Assembly (NCBI GenBank): GCA_035497635.1
Contig: DATJDB010000104.1
Location: forward strand, 1 to 23,252
Direction of reading: 5' to 3'
DNA from: Serpens sp035497635
GTDB lineage: Bacteria > Pseudomonadota > Gammaproteobacteria > Pseudomonadales > Pseudomonadaceae
Length of the DNA: 23,252 nt
This document shows positions 7,896 through 15,240 of the stretch, piece by piece; position 1 is the first letter of the stretch, and each line of letters opens with the position of its first letter. Made by a program: the position numbers and the translations under genes. Under the pieces are notes generated by a model. The model was given only the letters and a program-made list of their open reading frames with translations. It searched no databases and was not told where the DNA came from.

Positions 7896-7920
7896 GGGGA
7901 GCATTCTGTGGATAAGCTGT
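7896..7920 (+). repeat. DnaA-box-like repeat, copy 2, with perfect box
   Basis: GGGGA, 5 nt, then CTGTGGATAAGCTGT. TGTGGATAA (7907-7915) is the exact complement of the consensus DnaA box TTATCCACA. It starts 113 bp after copy 1 and is also preceded by CGGTTA (7878). Confidence 0.7.
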
Positions 7921-8079
7921 TGAGCCCCGTCGCCAGCCGCCCTACGCCGGGCCTTCCCGCAAAACGCTTGAATTTCATACAGTTAGCCGCACTCACGTGC
8001 GCCTTGGTGGCCCGGCGCCGAGCGCATCAGCCCGCGAAGAGGGTTGCCGCATGTCGGCCGGGGGTTTTCCCCGAAAGCG

Positions 8080-8104
8080 GGGGATGGTGCTGTGAACAAG
8101 CTGT
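8080..8104 (+). repeat. DnaA-box-like repeat, copy 3
   Basis: GGGGA, 5 nt, then CTGTGAACAAGCTGT. It starts 184 bp after copy 2. TGTGAACAA (8091-8099) is a weaker box match, and TGTGGACGT follows at 8102-8110. Confidence 0.6.
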
Positions 8105-8445
8105 GGACGTGACGCCACACCGGCTGTAGTTCGTGGGATCGATCCGCTTGGCGCTTTTTTGCCCAACGCCCACTGCGACCTGATGTCACTGGGGCATGTT
8201 CGTTGATCCAGCGCATGATTTTTACCGGAATACTGTGACAGGTTAGACCGATGCGGCATCCGATCTGAGGGGCAGGGTCATGCCTGACCTTTTTCCCTTG
8301 CGTGCGAGCGAAATGAGGTGACGCCACCGGCTGTATTTCCGGCGTCATGGGTGGGTTAGAAGAATACGAAGGAACCTGTCCCTGCCCACCGCGACAGGGT
8401 TGTGCTCGGATGCAGCACCCAATCATGTGAAGGTCCAATAATAAA

Positions 8446-9645
8446 ATGCCCAGACCCTTCGATCTGCTCATCCGGCGCCTCGCCTCGTTGCTGCCCAACG
8501 AGCTCAAGGCCGTCGAGTTTCCGCAACTGCTGCTGCCGACGCGTCATTCGCTGCTGCTCAGTCAGCGCCGGGCGACCATGATCGTCAATCGGGTGCGCCT
8601 GTTCGCCTTCCTGTACGCCCTGCTCACGCCGCTGTGGAGCGTGGTCGACCTGATCGTCTTCGACTACCCGCTCTGGTCCAGCCTGGCGGTGTCCCGGCTG
8701 CTGGCCTCGATGGCCTTCGCCAGCCTGCTGGTGTTCTATCGTCCCAATGGCAACCTGCTGGATGCCTACCGGGCCATCGCCATCCTGTTCTTCATTCCCA
8801 CGGTGTTCTATGTGGTGTCCCACACCCTGATCACCGGCCACCAGCTCGAACCCTTCTCCGCGGCGGTGGCCACCGGCTATGCCTTCCTGCCGTTCGTGCT
8901 GATGGCCGGCCTGGCCATTTTCCCGCTGACCCTGGTTGAAAACCTGATCCTGGCCAGCACGCTGCTGCTCGCCCAGGGCCTGGCCGGCTTCCTGAACTGG
9001 CCAGTGCTCAACTGGCCGTCGTATGCCGGCGGCTACTGGCTGCTGGTGCTGATTGCCGGCGTCACCGCGCTGGCCTGCATGAGCCAGCTGGCGTTCATGA
9101 TCGCCCTGGTGCGCCAGGCGATCCGCGACCCGCTGACCGGCATCCTCTCGCGGGGCAGCGGCACGGAAATCCTCCACATGCTGTGGAGCAACGCCGAGCA
9201 GAACAATGGCTGCCTGGCGCTGGCCTTCTTCGACATCGATCACTTCAAGGCCATCAACGACACCTACGGTCACGAGGCCGGCGACAAGGTTCTGCAGGCG
9301 TTCACCAACAGCCTGCAGGCGCGCATGCGCGGCTCCGACACCCTGCTGCGCTGGGGCGGCGAGGAATTTCTGCTGGTGATGCCCAACACCGACATGGGCC
9401 AGGCCCGGCGCGCATTGCAGCGCCTGACCGAATCCGGTCTGGGGTTACGCCCGGACGGCACCCGTCTGACCGCCAGTATCGGCGTGGCCGAACGCTGCCT
9501 CGACAAGGTGGTTTCGCCGACCGCGCTGCTGGAGCTGGCCGACCATCGCATGTACCGCGCCAAGACCGGCGGTCGCGACCAGATCTGCTCCACCCCGGAC
9601 GACCAGCCCGAGCCGGAGAGCTGCAGCCAGAAGGCCTACTGCTGA
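8446..9645 (+). CDS. Membrane-bound diguanylate cyclase (GGDEF)
   Basis: 399 residues. The N-terminal part (about 50-220) has five or six membrane segments with no recognised sensor domain. The C-terminal GGDEF domain starts at DPLTGILSR (228-236) and has FFDIDHFKAIND (261-272, metal and substrate binding), YGHEAGD (274-280) and the active-site GGEEF (304-308), so it should make cyclic di-GMP from two GTP. An inhibitory I-site, RGSD (295-298), lies five residues before GGEEF as expected, so product feedback is likely. There is no EAL domain. The start ATG at 8446 has GAAGG upstream. It resembles PAO1 PA0338 as I recall. It stands alone, about 3.2 kb upstream of the exopolysaccharide operon. 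Confidence 0.93.
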   Translation: MPRPFDLLIRRLASLLPNELKAVEFPQLLLPTRHSLLLSQRRATMIVNRVRLFAFLYALLTPLWSVVDLIVFDYPLWSSLAVSRLLASMAFASLLVFYRPNGNLLDAYRAIAILFFIPTVFYVVSHTLITGHQLEPFSAAVATGYAFLPFVLMAGLAIFPLTLVENLILASTLLLAQGLAGFLNWPVLNWPSYAGGYWLLVLIAGVTALACMSQLAFMIALVRQAIRDPLTGILSRGSGTEILHMLWSNAEQNNGCLALAFFDIDHFKAINDTYGHEAGDKVLQAFTNSLQARMRGSDTLLRWGGEEFLLVMPNTDMGQARRALQRLTESGLGLRPDGTRLTASIGVAERCLDKVVSPTALLELADHRMYRAKTGGRDQICSTPDDQPEPESCSQKAYC

Positions 9646-9805
9646 GGCTCGGCGGTTTGGATTGGCGTGCCAGGCGTCGATCCAGCCGGTTTCATCGCTC
9701 CGCGCGTGCGGCGCCCACCTTACTCACCGGCAACGGCCCGGTACATCCAGTCAGCGGCTCAGCCAGGCGCTGACTATGTCGCCGCCCGGGGATAGTCCTA
9801 GCCTT

Positions 9806-9836
9806 GCATTTGCTCTGGGCATCCAGAGGCAAATGC
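9806..9836. repeat. Imperfect long stem-loop downstream of the GGDEF gene
   Basis: Arms of 13 and 14 nt, GCATTTGCTCTGG (9806-9818) and CCAGAGGCAAATGC (9823-9836), pair completely apart from one bulged G, around the loop GCAT. No T-run follows on either strand. It lies in the 298-bp spacer between two convergent genes, GGDEF and pckA, in which I see no gene. Confidence 0.7.
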
Positions 9837-9858
9837 TCTATCCGCCTCATCCAGAAGC

Positions 9859-9881
9859 TCGCGACTGAAGTCGCTCCTACA
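9859..9881. repeat. REP-like hairpin (GCGACT-GA-AGTCGC)
   Basis: The hairpin core GCGACTGAAGTCGC (9861-9874) followed by TCCTACA matches the common 'TGTAGGAGCGACTTCAGTCGCGA' class of short repeats that I know from Pseudomonas intergenic DNA. It lies just past the pckA terminator. Confidence 0.7.
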
Positions 9882-9896
9882 TTGTTGCTACGCACG

Positions 9897-9923
9897 AAAA
9901 AGCCGCCCGAAGGCGGCTTTTTT
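9897..9923 (-). terminator. Rho-independent terminator of pckA
   Basis: On the minus strand the sequence reads AGCCGCC-TTCG-GGCGGCT followed by TTTT, with A-rich sequence before it. A GC-rich 7-bp stem, a UUCG tetraloop closed by C-G and a T-run make a classic intrinsic terminator. It lies about 20 bp after the pckA stop codon. The A-rich side means it could also stop transcripts coming from the GGDEF side. Confidence 0.92.
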
Positions 9924-9943
9924 CATTCACGCGGAGGGTCTGC

Positions 9944-11485
9944 TTACAGCTGCGGACCGGCGTTGCGAATGGCGTCGCTCACTTCAAACTTCTTGAAGTT
10001 CTCGATGAACTTGTTGGCCAGCTCACGGGCAGCGTCGGCGTAGACATTCTTGTCGGACCAGGTATTGCTCGGATTGAGCAGTTGGGTCTCGACACCGGCA
10101 ACGGCCTTCGGCACATCCAGGTTGATGATCGGCAGGTGCTCGGTTTCCACATCCACCAGCGAGCCATTCTGGATCGCGGCGATCACCGCACGGGTGGTCG
10201 GGATGTTGAAACGCTTGCCAACACCGTAGCCACCGCCGGTCCAGCCGGTGTTGACCAGGTAGACCTTGGAGCCGAAGGCATTGATGCGCTTGATCAGCAG
10301 TTCGGCGTAAACACCGGCCGGACGCGGGAAGAACGGCGCGCCGAAGCAGGTGGAGAAGGTCGACTTGATGCCGGAACCCGAACCCATCTCGGTGGAACCC
10401 ACCAGTGCGGTGTAGCCGGACAGGAAGTGGTACGCGGCCTGCTCGTTGTTGAGGATCGACACAGGCGGCAGCACGCCGGTCAGGTCGCAGGTCAGAAAGA
10501 TCACGGCCTTGGGCTCGCCGCCGAGGTTCTTCTCGCTGCGCTTTTCCACGTATTCCAGCGGATAGGCGGCGCGGCTGTTCTGGGTCAGGCTGTCGTCGGC
10601 GTAATCCGGAACGTGGTTCTCGTCGAGCACGACGTTTTCCAGCACGGTGCCGAACTGAATGGCCTTCCAGATGACCGGCTCGTTCTTCTCGGACAGGTCG
10701 ATGCACTTGGCATAGCAACCGCCTTCGATGTTGAACACTACGCCTTCGCCCCAGCCGTGCTCGTCGTCGCCGATCAGGTAGCGGCTCGGGTCGGCGGACA
10801 GGGTGGTCTTGCCGGTGCCGGACAGACCGAAGAACAGGGTGACGTCACCGTCTTCGCCGATGTTGGCGGCGCAGTGCATCGGCAGTACATCCTTTTCCGG
10901 CAGCAGGAAGTTCTGCACCGAGAACATGGCCTTCTTCATTTCCCCGGCGTAGCGCATACCGGCGATCAGTACCTTCTTCTGGGCGAAGTTGATGATCACG
11001 CAGCCGTCGGAGTTGGTGCCGTCACGCTCGGGCACGCATTCGAAGTTGGCGACATTCAGCACCTGCCACTCGTCCTTGCCGGCCGGGTTGTAGGTGTGCG
11101 GATTAATGAACAGCTGCAGGCCGAACAGATTCTGCCAGGCAGTCTGAGTGGTCATCTTCACCGGCAGGTAGTGCTCACCCGCTGAGCCGACATGCACATG
11201 GGATACGAAATGATCCTGGGCGTTGTTGAACGCCACGACGCGATCCCACAGAACGTCGAACTTGTCGGCGGGGAAGGGACGGTTGATTGCGCCCCAACCG
11301 ATCTGTTCGCGGGTGCTCGGCTCGTCGACGATGAAGCGGTCCGCCGGCGAACGACCGGTGCGATGACCGGTACGGACAACCAGCGCACCGTTGGCAGCCA
11401 GTTGGCCTTCGCCGCGGCGCAGCGCCTCCTCGACCAGCTGGGCGGGGCTGATATCGGTGTAAACAGCAATGTTACCTTGCGTCAT
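9944..11485 (-). CDS. pckA: ATP-dependent phosphoenolpyruvate carboxykinase
   Basis: 513 residues, the usual length. It converts oxaloacetate and ATP to phosphoenolpyruvate, CO2 and ADP, the entry step of gluconeogenesis. Visible motifs: RTGRSPADRF (42-51), the substrate and metal region MRYAGEMKKAMFSVQN (177-192), the kinase-1 P-loop GLSGTGKT (220-227), kinase-2 LIGDDEHGW (237-245), and the C-terminal NTGWTGGGYGVGKR. The ATG at 11485 has GAGGA upstream. A strong terminator follows the gene. It is transcribed in the same direction as hslO but 172 bp downstream, with its own candidate -10 box. In PAO1 pckA and hslO are also neighbours (PA5192 and PA5193, from memory). Confidence 0.98.
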   Translation of the reverse strand: MTQGNIAVYTDISPAQLVEEALRRGEGQLAANGALVVRTGHRTGRSPADRFIVDEPSTREQIGWGAINRPFPADKFDVLWDRVVAFNNAQDHFVSHVHVGSAGEHYLPVKMTTQTAWQNLFGLQLFINPHTYNPAGKDEWQVLNVANFECVPERDGTNSDGCVIINFAQKKVLIAGMRYAGEMKKAMFSVQNFLLPEKDVLPMHCAANIGEDGDVTLFFGLSGTGKTTLSADPSRYLIGDDEHGWGEGVVFNIEGGCYAKCIDLSEKNEPVIWKAIQFGTVLENVVLDENHVPDYADDSLTQNSRAAYPLEYVEKRSEKNLGGEPKAVIFLTCDLTGVLPPVSILNNEQAAYHFLSGYTALVGSTEMGSGSGIKSTFSTCFGAPFFPRPAGVYAELLIKRINAFGSKVYLVNTGWTGGGYGVGKRFNIPTTRAVIAAIQNGSLVDVETEHLPIINLDVPKAVAGVETQLLNPSNTWSDKNVYADAARELANKFIENFKKFEVSDAIRNAGPQL

Positions 11486-11568
11486 GTGCGTCCTCGTCGG
11501 CGGCTGCCGAGCCCTCTGTTGCTGTGTAGTGCCCGACAGGGTTCCACTACAGAAAAAAAGTGCCGTGA

Positions 11569-11577
11569 ATTATGCCA
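11569..11577 (-). promoter_or_regulatory. Candidate extended -10 element for pckA
   Basis: On the minus strand TGGCATAAT lies about 85 nt before the pckA start. CATAAT is one base from TATAAT and has the upstream TG of an extended -10. No good -35 is seen at 16-18 bp, which fits an extended -10 promoter or one helped by an activator. It is a candidate only. Confidence 0.45.
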
Positions 11578-11657
11578 GAAACGCAGCGCCTTAGGGGAGC
11601 GCTTCCAATGCAGGCTGGCAATCGGTCAGATTGAATCCGTTTTCTTGTCGGCGCTCC

Positions 11658-12551
11658 TCAGTGCCGTGTCTGGGAAGGCGCGTCGCTGCCCCCGCCGGCG
11701 AACAGCTGGACCAGATCGGCGGCATCGAAGAGGTAACGATGGTTGCAGAACTGGCAATCGATGCCCAGCCGACCGCCTTCCTCTTCCAGCAACCGACGCG
11801 CGTCGTCCTCGCCCAGGCTGACCAGTGCCCGCGCCGAACGCTCACGCGAACAGCTGCAGCGGAATTCCAGCGGCGATGCATCGAACAGGCGCACCTGCTC
11901 CTGGTGGTACAGACGATGCAGCAGGGTTTCGTTGTCCAGCGCCAGCAGCTCTTCCGCGCGCAGGGTATCGGCCAGGGTGGTGACATGCTCCCAGGCGGCC
12001 TGGCGATCTTCCGGATCGGGCAGCCGGTCGGCCGGCAGCGCCTGGAGCAGCAGTCCCCGCGCCCGCCGGCTGTCGGATTCCAGCCAGAAGCGGGTAGGCA
12101 ACTGCTCCGAATTGACAAAATACAGACTCAGGCATTCGGCCAGATCGGCGCCATCCAGGGCGACGATGCCCTGATAGCGCTGGCCTTCCTTCGGGTCGAC
12201 TGTCAGCGCCAGCACGCCTTCGGGCATCAACTCGCGCAGGCCCGCCTGCGCCTCGATCTGCTCGGCATGGTAACGGGCGATGCCACGCACCTCGCGCTCA
12301 CTGGAACATTCCACCATCAGCAACGGCACCGGACCGGACGAGCGCGCCTGCAACACCAGCAGGCCTTCGAACTTCAGGTTGCCGGCCAGCAAGGCGGCGG
12401 CGGCCAGCATCTCGCCCAGTAGACGCGCCACCGGCTCGGGATAGGCATGCTTGGCTAGGACGTGCTGATAGCTGTCCTCCAGCGCGACCAGCTCGCCACG
12501 CACATCATTGTCATCGAAGAGAAAACGCTGGGAAAAATCGAAATCGGACAT
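11658..12551 (-). CDS. hslO: Redox-regulated chaperone Hsp33
   Basis: 297 residues from the ATG at 12551 (MSDFDFSQRF), with AAGGG upstream. Hsp33 is a cytosolic holdase switched on by oxidation. The C-terminal zinc centre is intact: CxC at C232 and C234 (RCSCSRERS) and CxxC at C266 and C269 (CQFCNHRY). Zinc loss and disulfide formation there trigger unfolding and chaperone activity. The N-terminal core is also typical (LLGEMLAAAALLAGNLKFEG, 44-63; GIVALDG, 128-134). The frame runs 13 codons further upstream, but the family start is MSD. It is divergent from the exopolysaccharide operon, with a 255-bp spacer. Confidence 0.97.
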   Translation of the reverse strand: MSDFDFSQRFLFDDNDVRGELVALEDSYQHVLAKHAYPEPVARLLGEMLAAAALLAGNLKFEGLLVLQARSSGPVPLLMVECSSEREVRGIARYHAEQIEAQAGLRELMPEGVLALTVDPKEGQRYQGIVALDGADLAECLSLYFVNSEQLPTRFWLESDSRRARGLLLQALPADRLPDPEDRQAAWEHVTTLADTLRAEELLALDNETLLHRLYHQEQVRLFDASPLEFRCSCSRERSARALVSLGEDDARRLLEEEGGRLGIDCQFCNHRYLFDAADLVQLFAGGGSDAPSQTRH

Positions 12552-12736
12552 CGGCAAGCCCTTGTGAGGCCGCGCGGCTGGCGGCGTCACGCTGCAAGGA
12601 AAACGCGAATTCTAGGTGCTTTCCACTCCGTCTTCCAAGCCAACCGGAACCAAGCCGTTATTTTCACCCGCCATCGCCGGCAGATTTTCCGGGGTGAACT
12701 ACGCTGCCAGCTCCGCCGAACAGGGGGGCCGCTGCC

Positions 12737-12767
12737 TTGACAGCTTCCCGGACCCATCACCTATACC
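12737..12767 (+). promoter_or_regulatory. Candidate sigma-70 promoter of the exopolysaccharide operon
   Basis: A perfect -35 hexamer TTGACA lies at 12737-12742, and TATACC (four of six bases of TATAAT) at 12762-12767. The 19-bp spacer is longer than the ideal 17, so the promoter may be weak or need an activator. It lies 39 bp before the ATG of the first gene in the operon, in the right orientation. No clear operator was recognised. Confidence 0.5.
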
Positions 12768-12806
12768 TGTAGGCGCAACACATACCTTGCCGAAGGGGCG
12801 CTAGAC

Positions 12807-14165
12807 ATGGATGTAAGCGTATTCGGTACCGGCTACGTAGGATTAGTCCAAGCCGCTACCATGGCCGATGTCGGCCACCGCGTCGTTTGCGTCGACATCG
12901 ACGCCAACAAGATCAAGCAACTGCAGCGTGGCGTGCCCACGATTCACGAGCCAGGGCTGTCGACCCTGCTCGAAGACAACCTGAAAGCGGGCCGCCTGTC
13001 GTTCAGCACCCAGGCCAGCGACGCCGTCGCCCATGGCGAGCTGGTATTCATCGCCGTGGGCACGCCTCCGGACGAGGATGGCTCGGCCGATCTCAGCCAT
13101 GTGCTGACCGTGACCCGCGAGATCGTCGCGCAGATGCAGGACGATCGCACGCTGATCATCAAATCCACCGTCCCGGTGGGTACCGCTCATCAGGTCGAAC
13201 AGACCGCCCACGAGGAACTCGCCCGCCTGGGCAAGCAGCACCTGCGGGTGCGCGTGGTCTCCAACCCCGAATTCCTCAAGGAGGGCAGCGCGGTCGCCGA
13301 TTGCATGCGCCCCGACCGCATCATCCTCGGCACCGATGACGAACAGGCGCGCGCCTTGCTGGCGGAGCTCTATGCGCCGTTCTGCCGCAACCACGACAAG
13401 CTCACCTGGATGGACAACCGCAGCGCCGAACTCACCAAGTACGCGGCCAACGCCATGCTGGCCACGCGCATCAGCTTCATGAACGAGCTGGCCAACCTCG
13501 CCGAGCGCCTGGGCGCCGACATCGAGGCGGTGCGCAAGGGCATCGGTTCCGATCCGCGCATCGGCTACCACTTCATCTACCCCGGTTGCGGCTTTGGCGG
13601 TTCCTGCTTCCCGAAGGACATCCGCGCCCTGCTGCACACCGCCGAGCGCAGCGGCATGCCGCTGCGTCTGCTGCAGACCGTCAGCGATATCAACGACAGC
13701 CAGCGACACATCCTGCTGACCAAGCTCCGCCAGCAATTTCCGGAAGGCCTGGCCGGCAAGGCCATCGCGCTCTGGGGCCTGGCCTTCAAGCCCAACACCG
13801 ACGACATGCGCGAGGCGCCCAGCCGCTACCTGATGGAAGCACTCTGGCGCGAAGGCGCCACGGTGCGCGCCTACGATCCGGAAGCCATGGCCGAATGCCG
13901 ACGTCTGTACGGCCACCGCAGCGACCTGGTGCTCTGCCCGACCCGCGACGACACCCTGCTTGACACCGATGCACTGGTGATCTGCACCGAATGGAAGGCC
14001 TTCCGCGTGGTGGATTTCGACTGGCTCGCCAGCCAGCTGCGCGCACGCGTGATCGTCGATGGCCGCAATCTCTACAACCCAGTCCAGGTGGCGGCCGCCG
14101 GCCTGCATTACCTGGGCATTGGTCTGCCACACATAGCCCCCGTCAGCCAAGCGAGCCCGCAATGA
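12807..14165 (+). CDS. UDP-glucose 6-dehydrogenase
   Basis: 452 residues. It oxidises UDP-glucose to UDP-glucuronic acid with two NAD+. Domains and motifs: N-terminal Rossmann fold GTGYVGL (7-13) with D30 for NAD+ ribose; VGTPPDEDGSADL (84-96); STVPVGTA (120-127); NPEFLKEG (153-160); KYAANAMLATRISFMNE (211-227); and FGGSCFPKD (263-271) with catalytic C267. GLAFKPNTDDMREAPS begins the C-terminal domain. The ATG at 12807 has AGGGGCG upstream. It is the first gene of the operon and overlaps the next by 4 bp (ATGA). It supplies uronic acid precursors, so the polymer is probably acidic. The gene is usually called ugd or udg; I leave the symbol blank because the local name is not known. Confidence 0.96.
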   Translation: MDVSVFGTGYVGLVQAATMADVGHRVVCVDIDANKIKQLQRGVPTIHEPGLSTLLEDNLKAGRLSFSTQASDAVAHGELVFIAVGTPPDEDGSADLSHVLTVTREIVAQMQDDRTLIIKSTVPVGTAHQVEQTAHEELARLGKQHLRVRVVSNPEFLKEGSAVADCMRPDRIILGTDDEQARALLAELYAPFCRNHDKLTWMDNRSAELTKYAANAMLATRISFMNELANLAERLGADIEAVRKGIGSDPRIGYHFIYPGCGFGGSCFPKDIRALLHTAERSGMPLRLLQTVSDINDSQRHILLTKLRQQFPEGLAGKAIALWGLAFKPNTDDMREAPSRYLMEALWREGATVRAYDPEAMAECRRLYGHRSDLVLCPTRDDTLLDTDALVICTEWKAFRVVDFDWLASQLRARVIVDGRNLYNPVQVAAAGLHYLGIGLPHIAPVSQASPQ

Positions 14166-15226
14166 AGATCCTGATAACCGGGGCCGCCGGCTTCATCGGC
14201 GCGCATTGCGCATTGCGCCTGCTGCGCGACGGGCACCGGGTGGTCGGCGTGGACAACTTCAACGACTACTACGACCCCGCCCTCAAGGAAGCGCGAGTCG
14301 ACTGGGTGCGCGAGCAGGTGGGCGACTTCCCGCTGCTGCGCCTGGACCTCGCCGATGCCCATGCCACCGCCGAGCTGTTCGTCGAAGTCCAGCCCGATGC
14401 CGTCATCCACCTGGCCGCCCAGGCCGGGGTGCGACACTCGTTGCATCAGCCGCGCACCTATACCAGCAGCAACATCGAAGCGTTCCTGAACATCCTCGAA
14501 GGTTGCCGCGCCAACCCCGTCGAGCACCTGCTGTATGCCTCGTCCAGCTCGGTGTATGGCGCCAACCAGCACACCCCCTATTCGGTGCACGACAACGTCG
14601 ACCACCCGCTCTCGCTGTACGCGGCGACCAAGAAGGCCAACGAAGCGATGGCGCACGCCTACAGCCATCTGTTCGCCATTCCCTGCACCGGCCTGCGCTT
14701 TTTCACCGTCTATGGCCCCTGGGGCCGGCCGGACATGTCGCCCATCCAGTTCGCCCGCGCCATCAGCACGGGGCAGCCGCTGCAACTGTTCAACCACGGC
14801 CAGCACCAGCGCGATTTCACCTACATCGACGACATCGTCGAGGGGCTGGTGCGCCTGCTTGATCATCCGCCGGTCCCGGATTCCGCCTGGGATCGGGACC
14901 GGCCGGATCCGGCCAGCAGCATGGCGCCCTGGCGGCTGCTCAACATCGGCGGCCAGTCGCCGGTGGAACTGCTGGAGTACGTCGCCACGCTGGAAAAGCA
15001 CCTGGGGCACCCGGCCCAGGTACAGCTCAAGCCCCTGCAACCCGGTGACGTGCTGAGTACCTGCGCGGACGCCGGCGACCTGCAGCGGCTCACCGGTTTC
15101 TCGCCACGGATCGGCCTCGACGAGGGAATCGCCCGGTTCGTGGAGTGGTTTCGCGCCTACTACCACCCGGACGCATCTGCCCGGCCCGGCGCTGTCGCGC
15201 CCGGTCAGATCGCCCTGACTCGTTGA
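14162..15226 (+). CDS. NAD-dependent epimerase, probably UDP-glucuronate 4-epimerase
   Basis: 354 residues, an extended short-chain dehydrogenase. GAAGFIG (7-13) binds NAD, DNFNDYY (31-37) follows strand 2, SSSSVYG (127-133) provides the catalytic serine, and Y153-x3-K157 (YAATK) is the catalytic pair. GRPDMSPIQFA (188-198) and RDFTYIDD are typical of the UDP-GlcA 4-epimerase (CapI/LspL) group, which makes UDP-GalA. The position straight after a UDP-glucose dehydrogenase, with a 4-bp overlap, supports that substrate. Other 4-epimerases and dTDP-glucose dehydratases share these motifs, so the exact reaction is inferred. The C-terminal 15 or so residues are rich in Pro, Ala and Gly and look like a disordered tail. 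Confidence 0.88.
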   Translation: MKILITGAAGFIGAHCALRLLRDGHRVVGVDNFNDYYDPALKEARVDWVREQVGDFPLLRLDLADAHATAELFVEVQPDAVIHLAAQAGVRHSLHQPRTYTSSNIEAFLNILEGCRANPVEHLLYASSSSVYGANQHTPYSVHDNVDHPLSLYAATKKANEAMAHAYSHLFAIPCTGLRFFTVYGPWGRPDMSPIQFARAISTGQPLQLFNHGQHQRDFTYIDDIVEGLVRLLDHPPVPDSAWDRDRPDPASSMAPWRLLNIGGQSPVELLEYVATLEKHLGHPAQVQLKPLQPGDVLSTCADAGDLQRLTGFSPRIGLDEGIARFVEWFRAYYHPDASARPGAVAPGQIALTR

Positions 15227-15240
15227 GGAGACCGTTCGGC

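Larger units (their letters stand above)
7765..8445. other. 681-bp gene-free stretch with repeats and hairpins
   Basis: No reading frame here resembles a known protein. The stretch holds three copies of a DnaA-box-like repeat (listed separately); a direct repeat, GTGACGCCACCGGCTGTA at 8318-8335 with a copy carrying a 2-nt insertion at 8109-8128; a small stem-loop CCCCG-AAAG-CGGGG at 8069-8082; and inverted repeats GACGCC/GGCGTC (8320-8325, 8341-8346) and CCTGTC/GACAGG (8375-8380, 8393-8398). None has the T-run of a terminator. It may contain remnants of a short mobile repeat, but I cannot identify one. Confidence 0.6.

Noticed and set aside
8069..8082. CCCCG/CGGGG hairpin as a terminator
   Set aside because: The stem is only 5 bp, and no T-run follows on either strand in the needed position; it is more than 300 bp from the NRDE stop.
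7765..8110. A replication origin, because of the DnaA-box-like repeats
   Set aside because: There is one perfect box only, no AT-rich unwinding region, and no dnaA, rpmH or gidA gene nearby.
7983..8507. Minus-strand frame of 174 codons in the gene-free stretch
   Set aside because: It reads through the DnaA-box-like repeats and hairpins and into the start of the GGDEF gene, has no recognisable motif, and has biased composition typical of a chance frame.
10082..11185. Long plus-strand frame of 367 codons opposite pckA
   Set aside because: It is a shadow of pckA caused by codon bias; the composition is rich in Gly, Val, His and Gln with no domain, and pckA is unmistakable.
12843..14162. Long minus-strand frame of 439 codons opposite the UDP-glucose dehydrogenase gene
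   Set aside because: Antisense shadow of a clearly coding gene; no family motif and no ribosome binding site.
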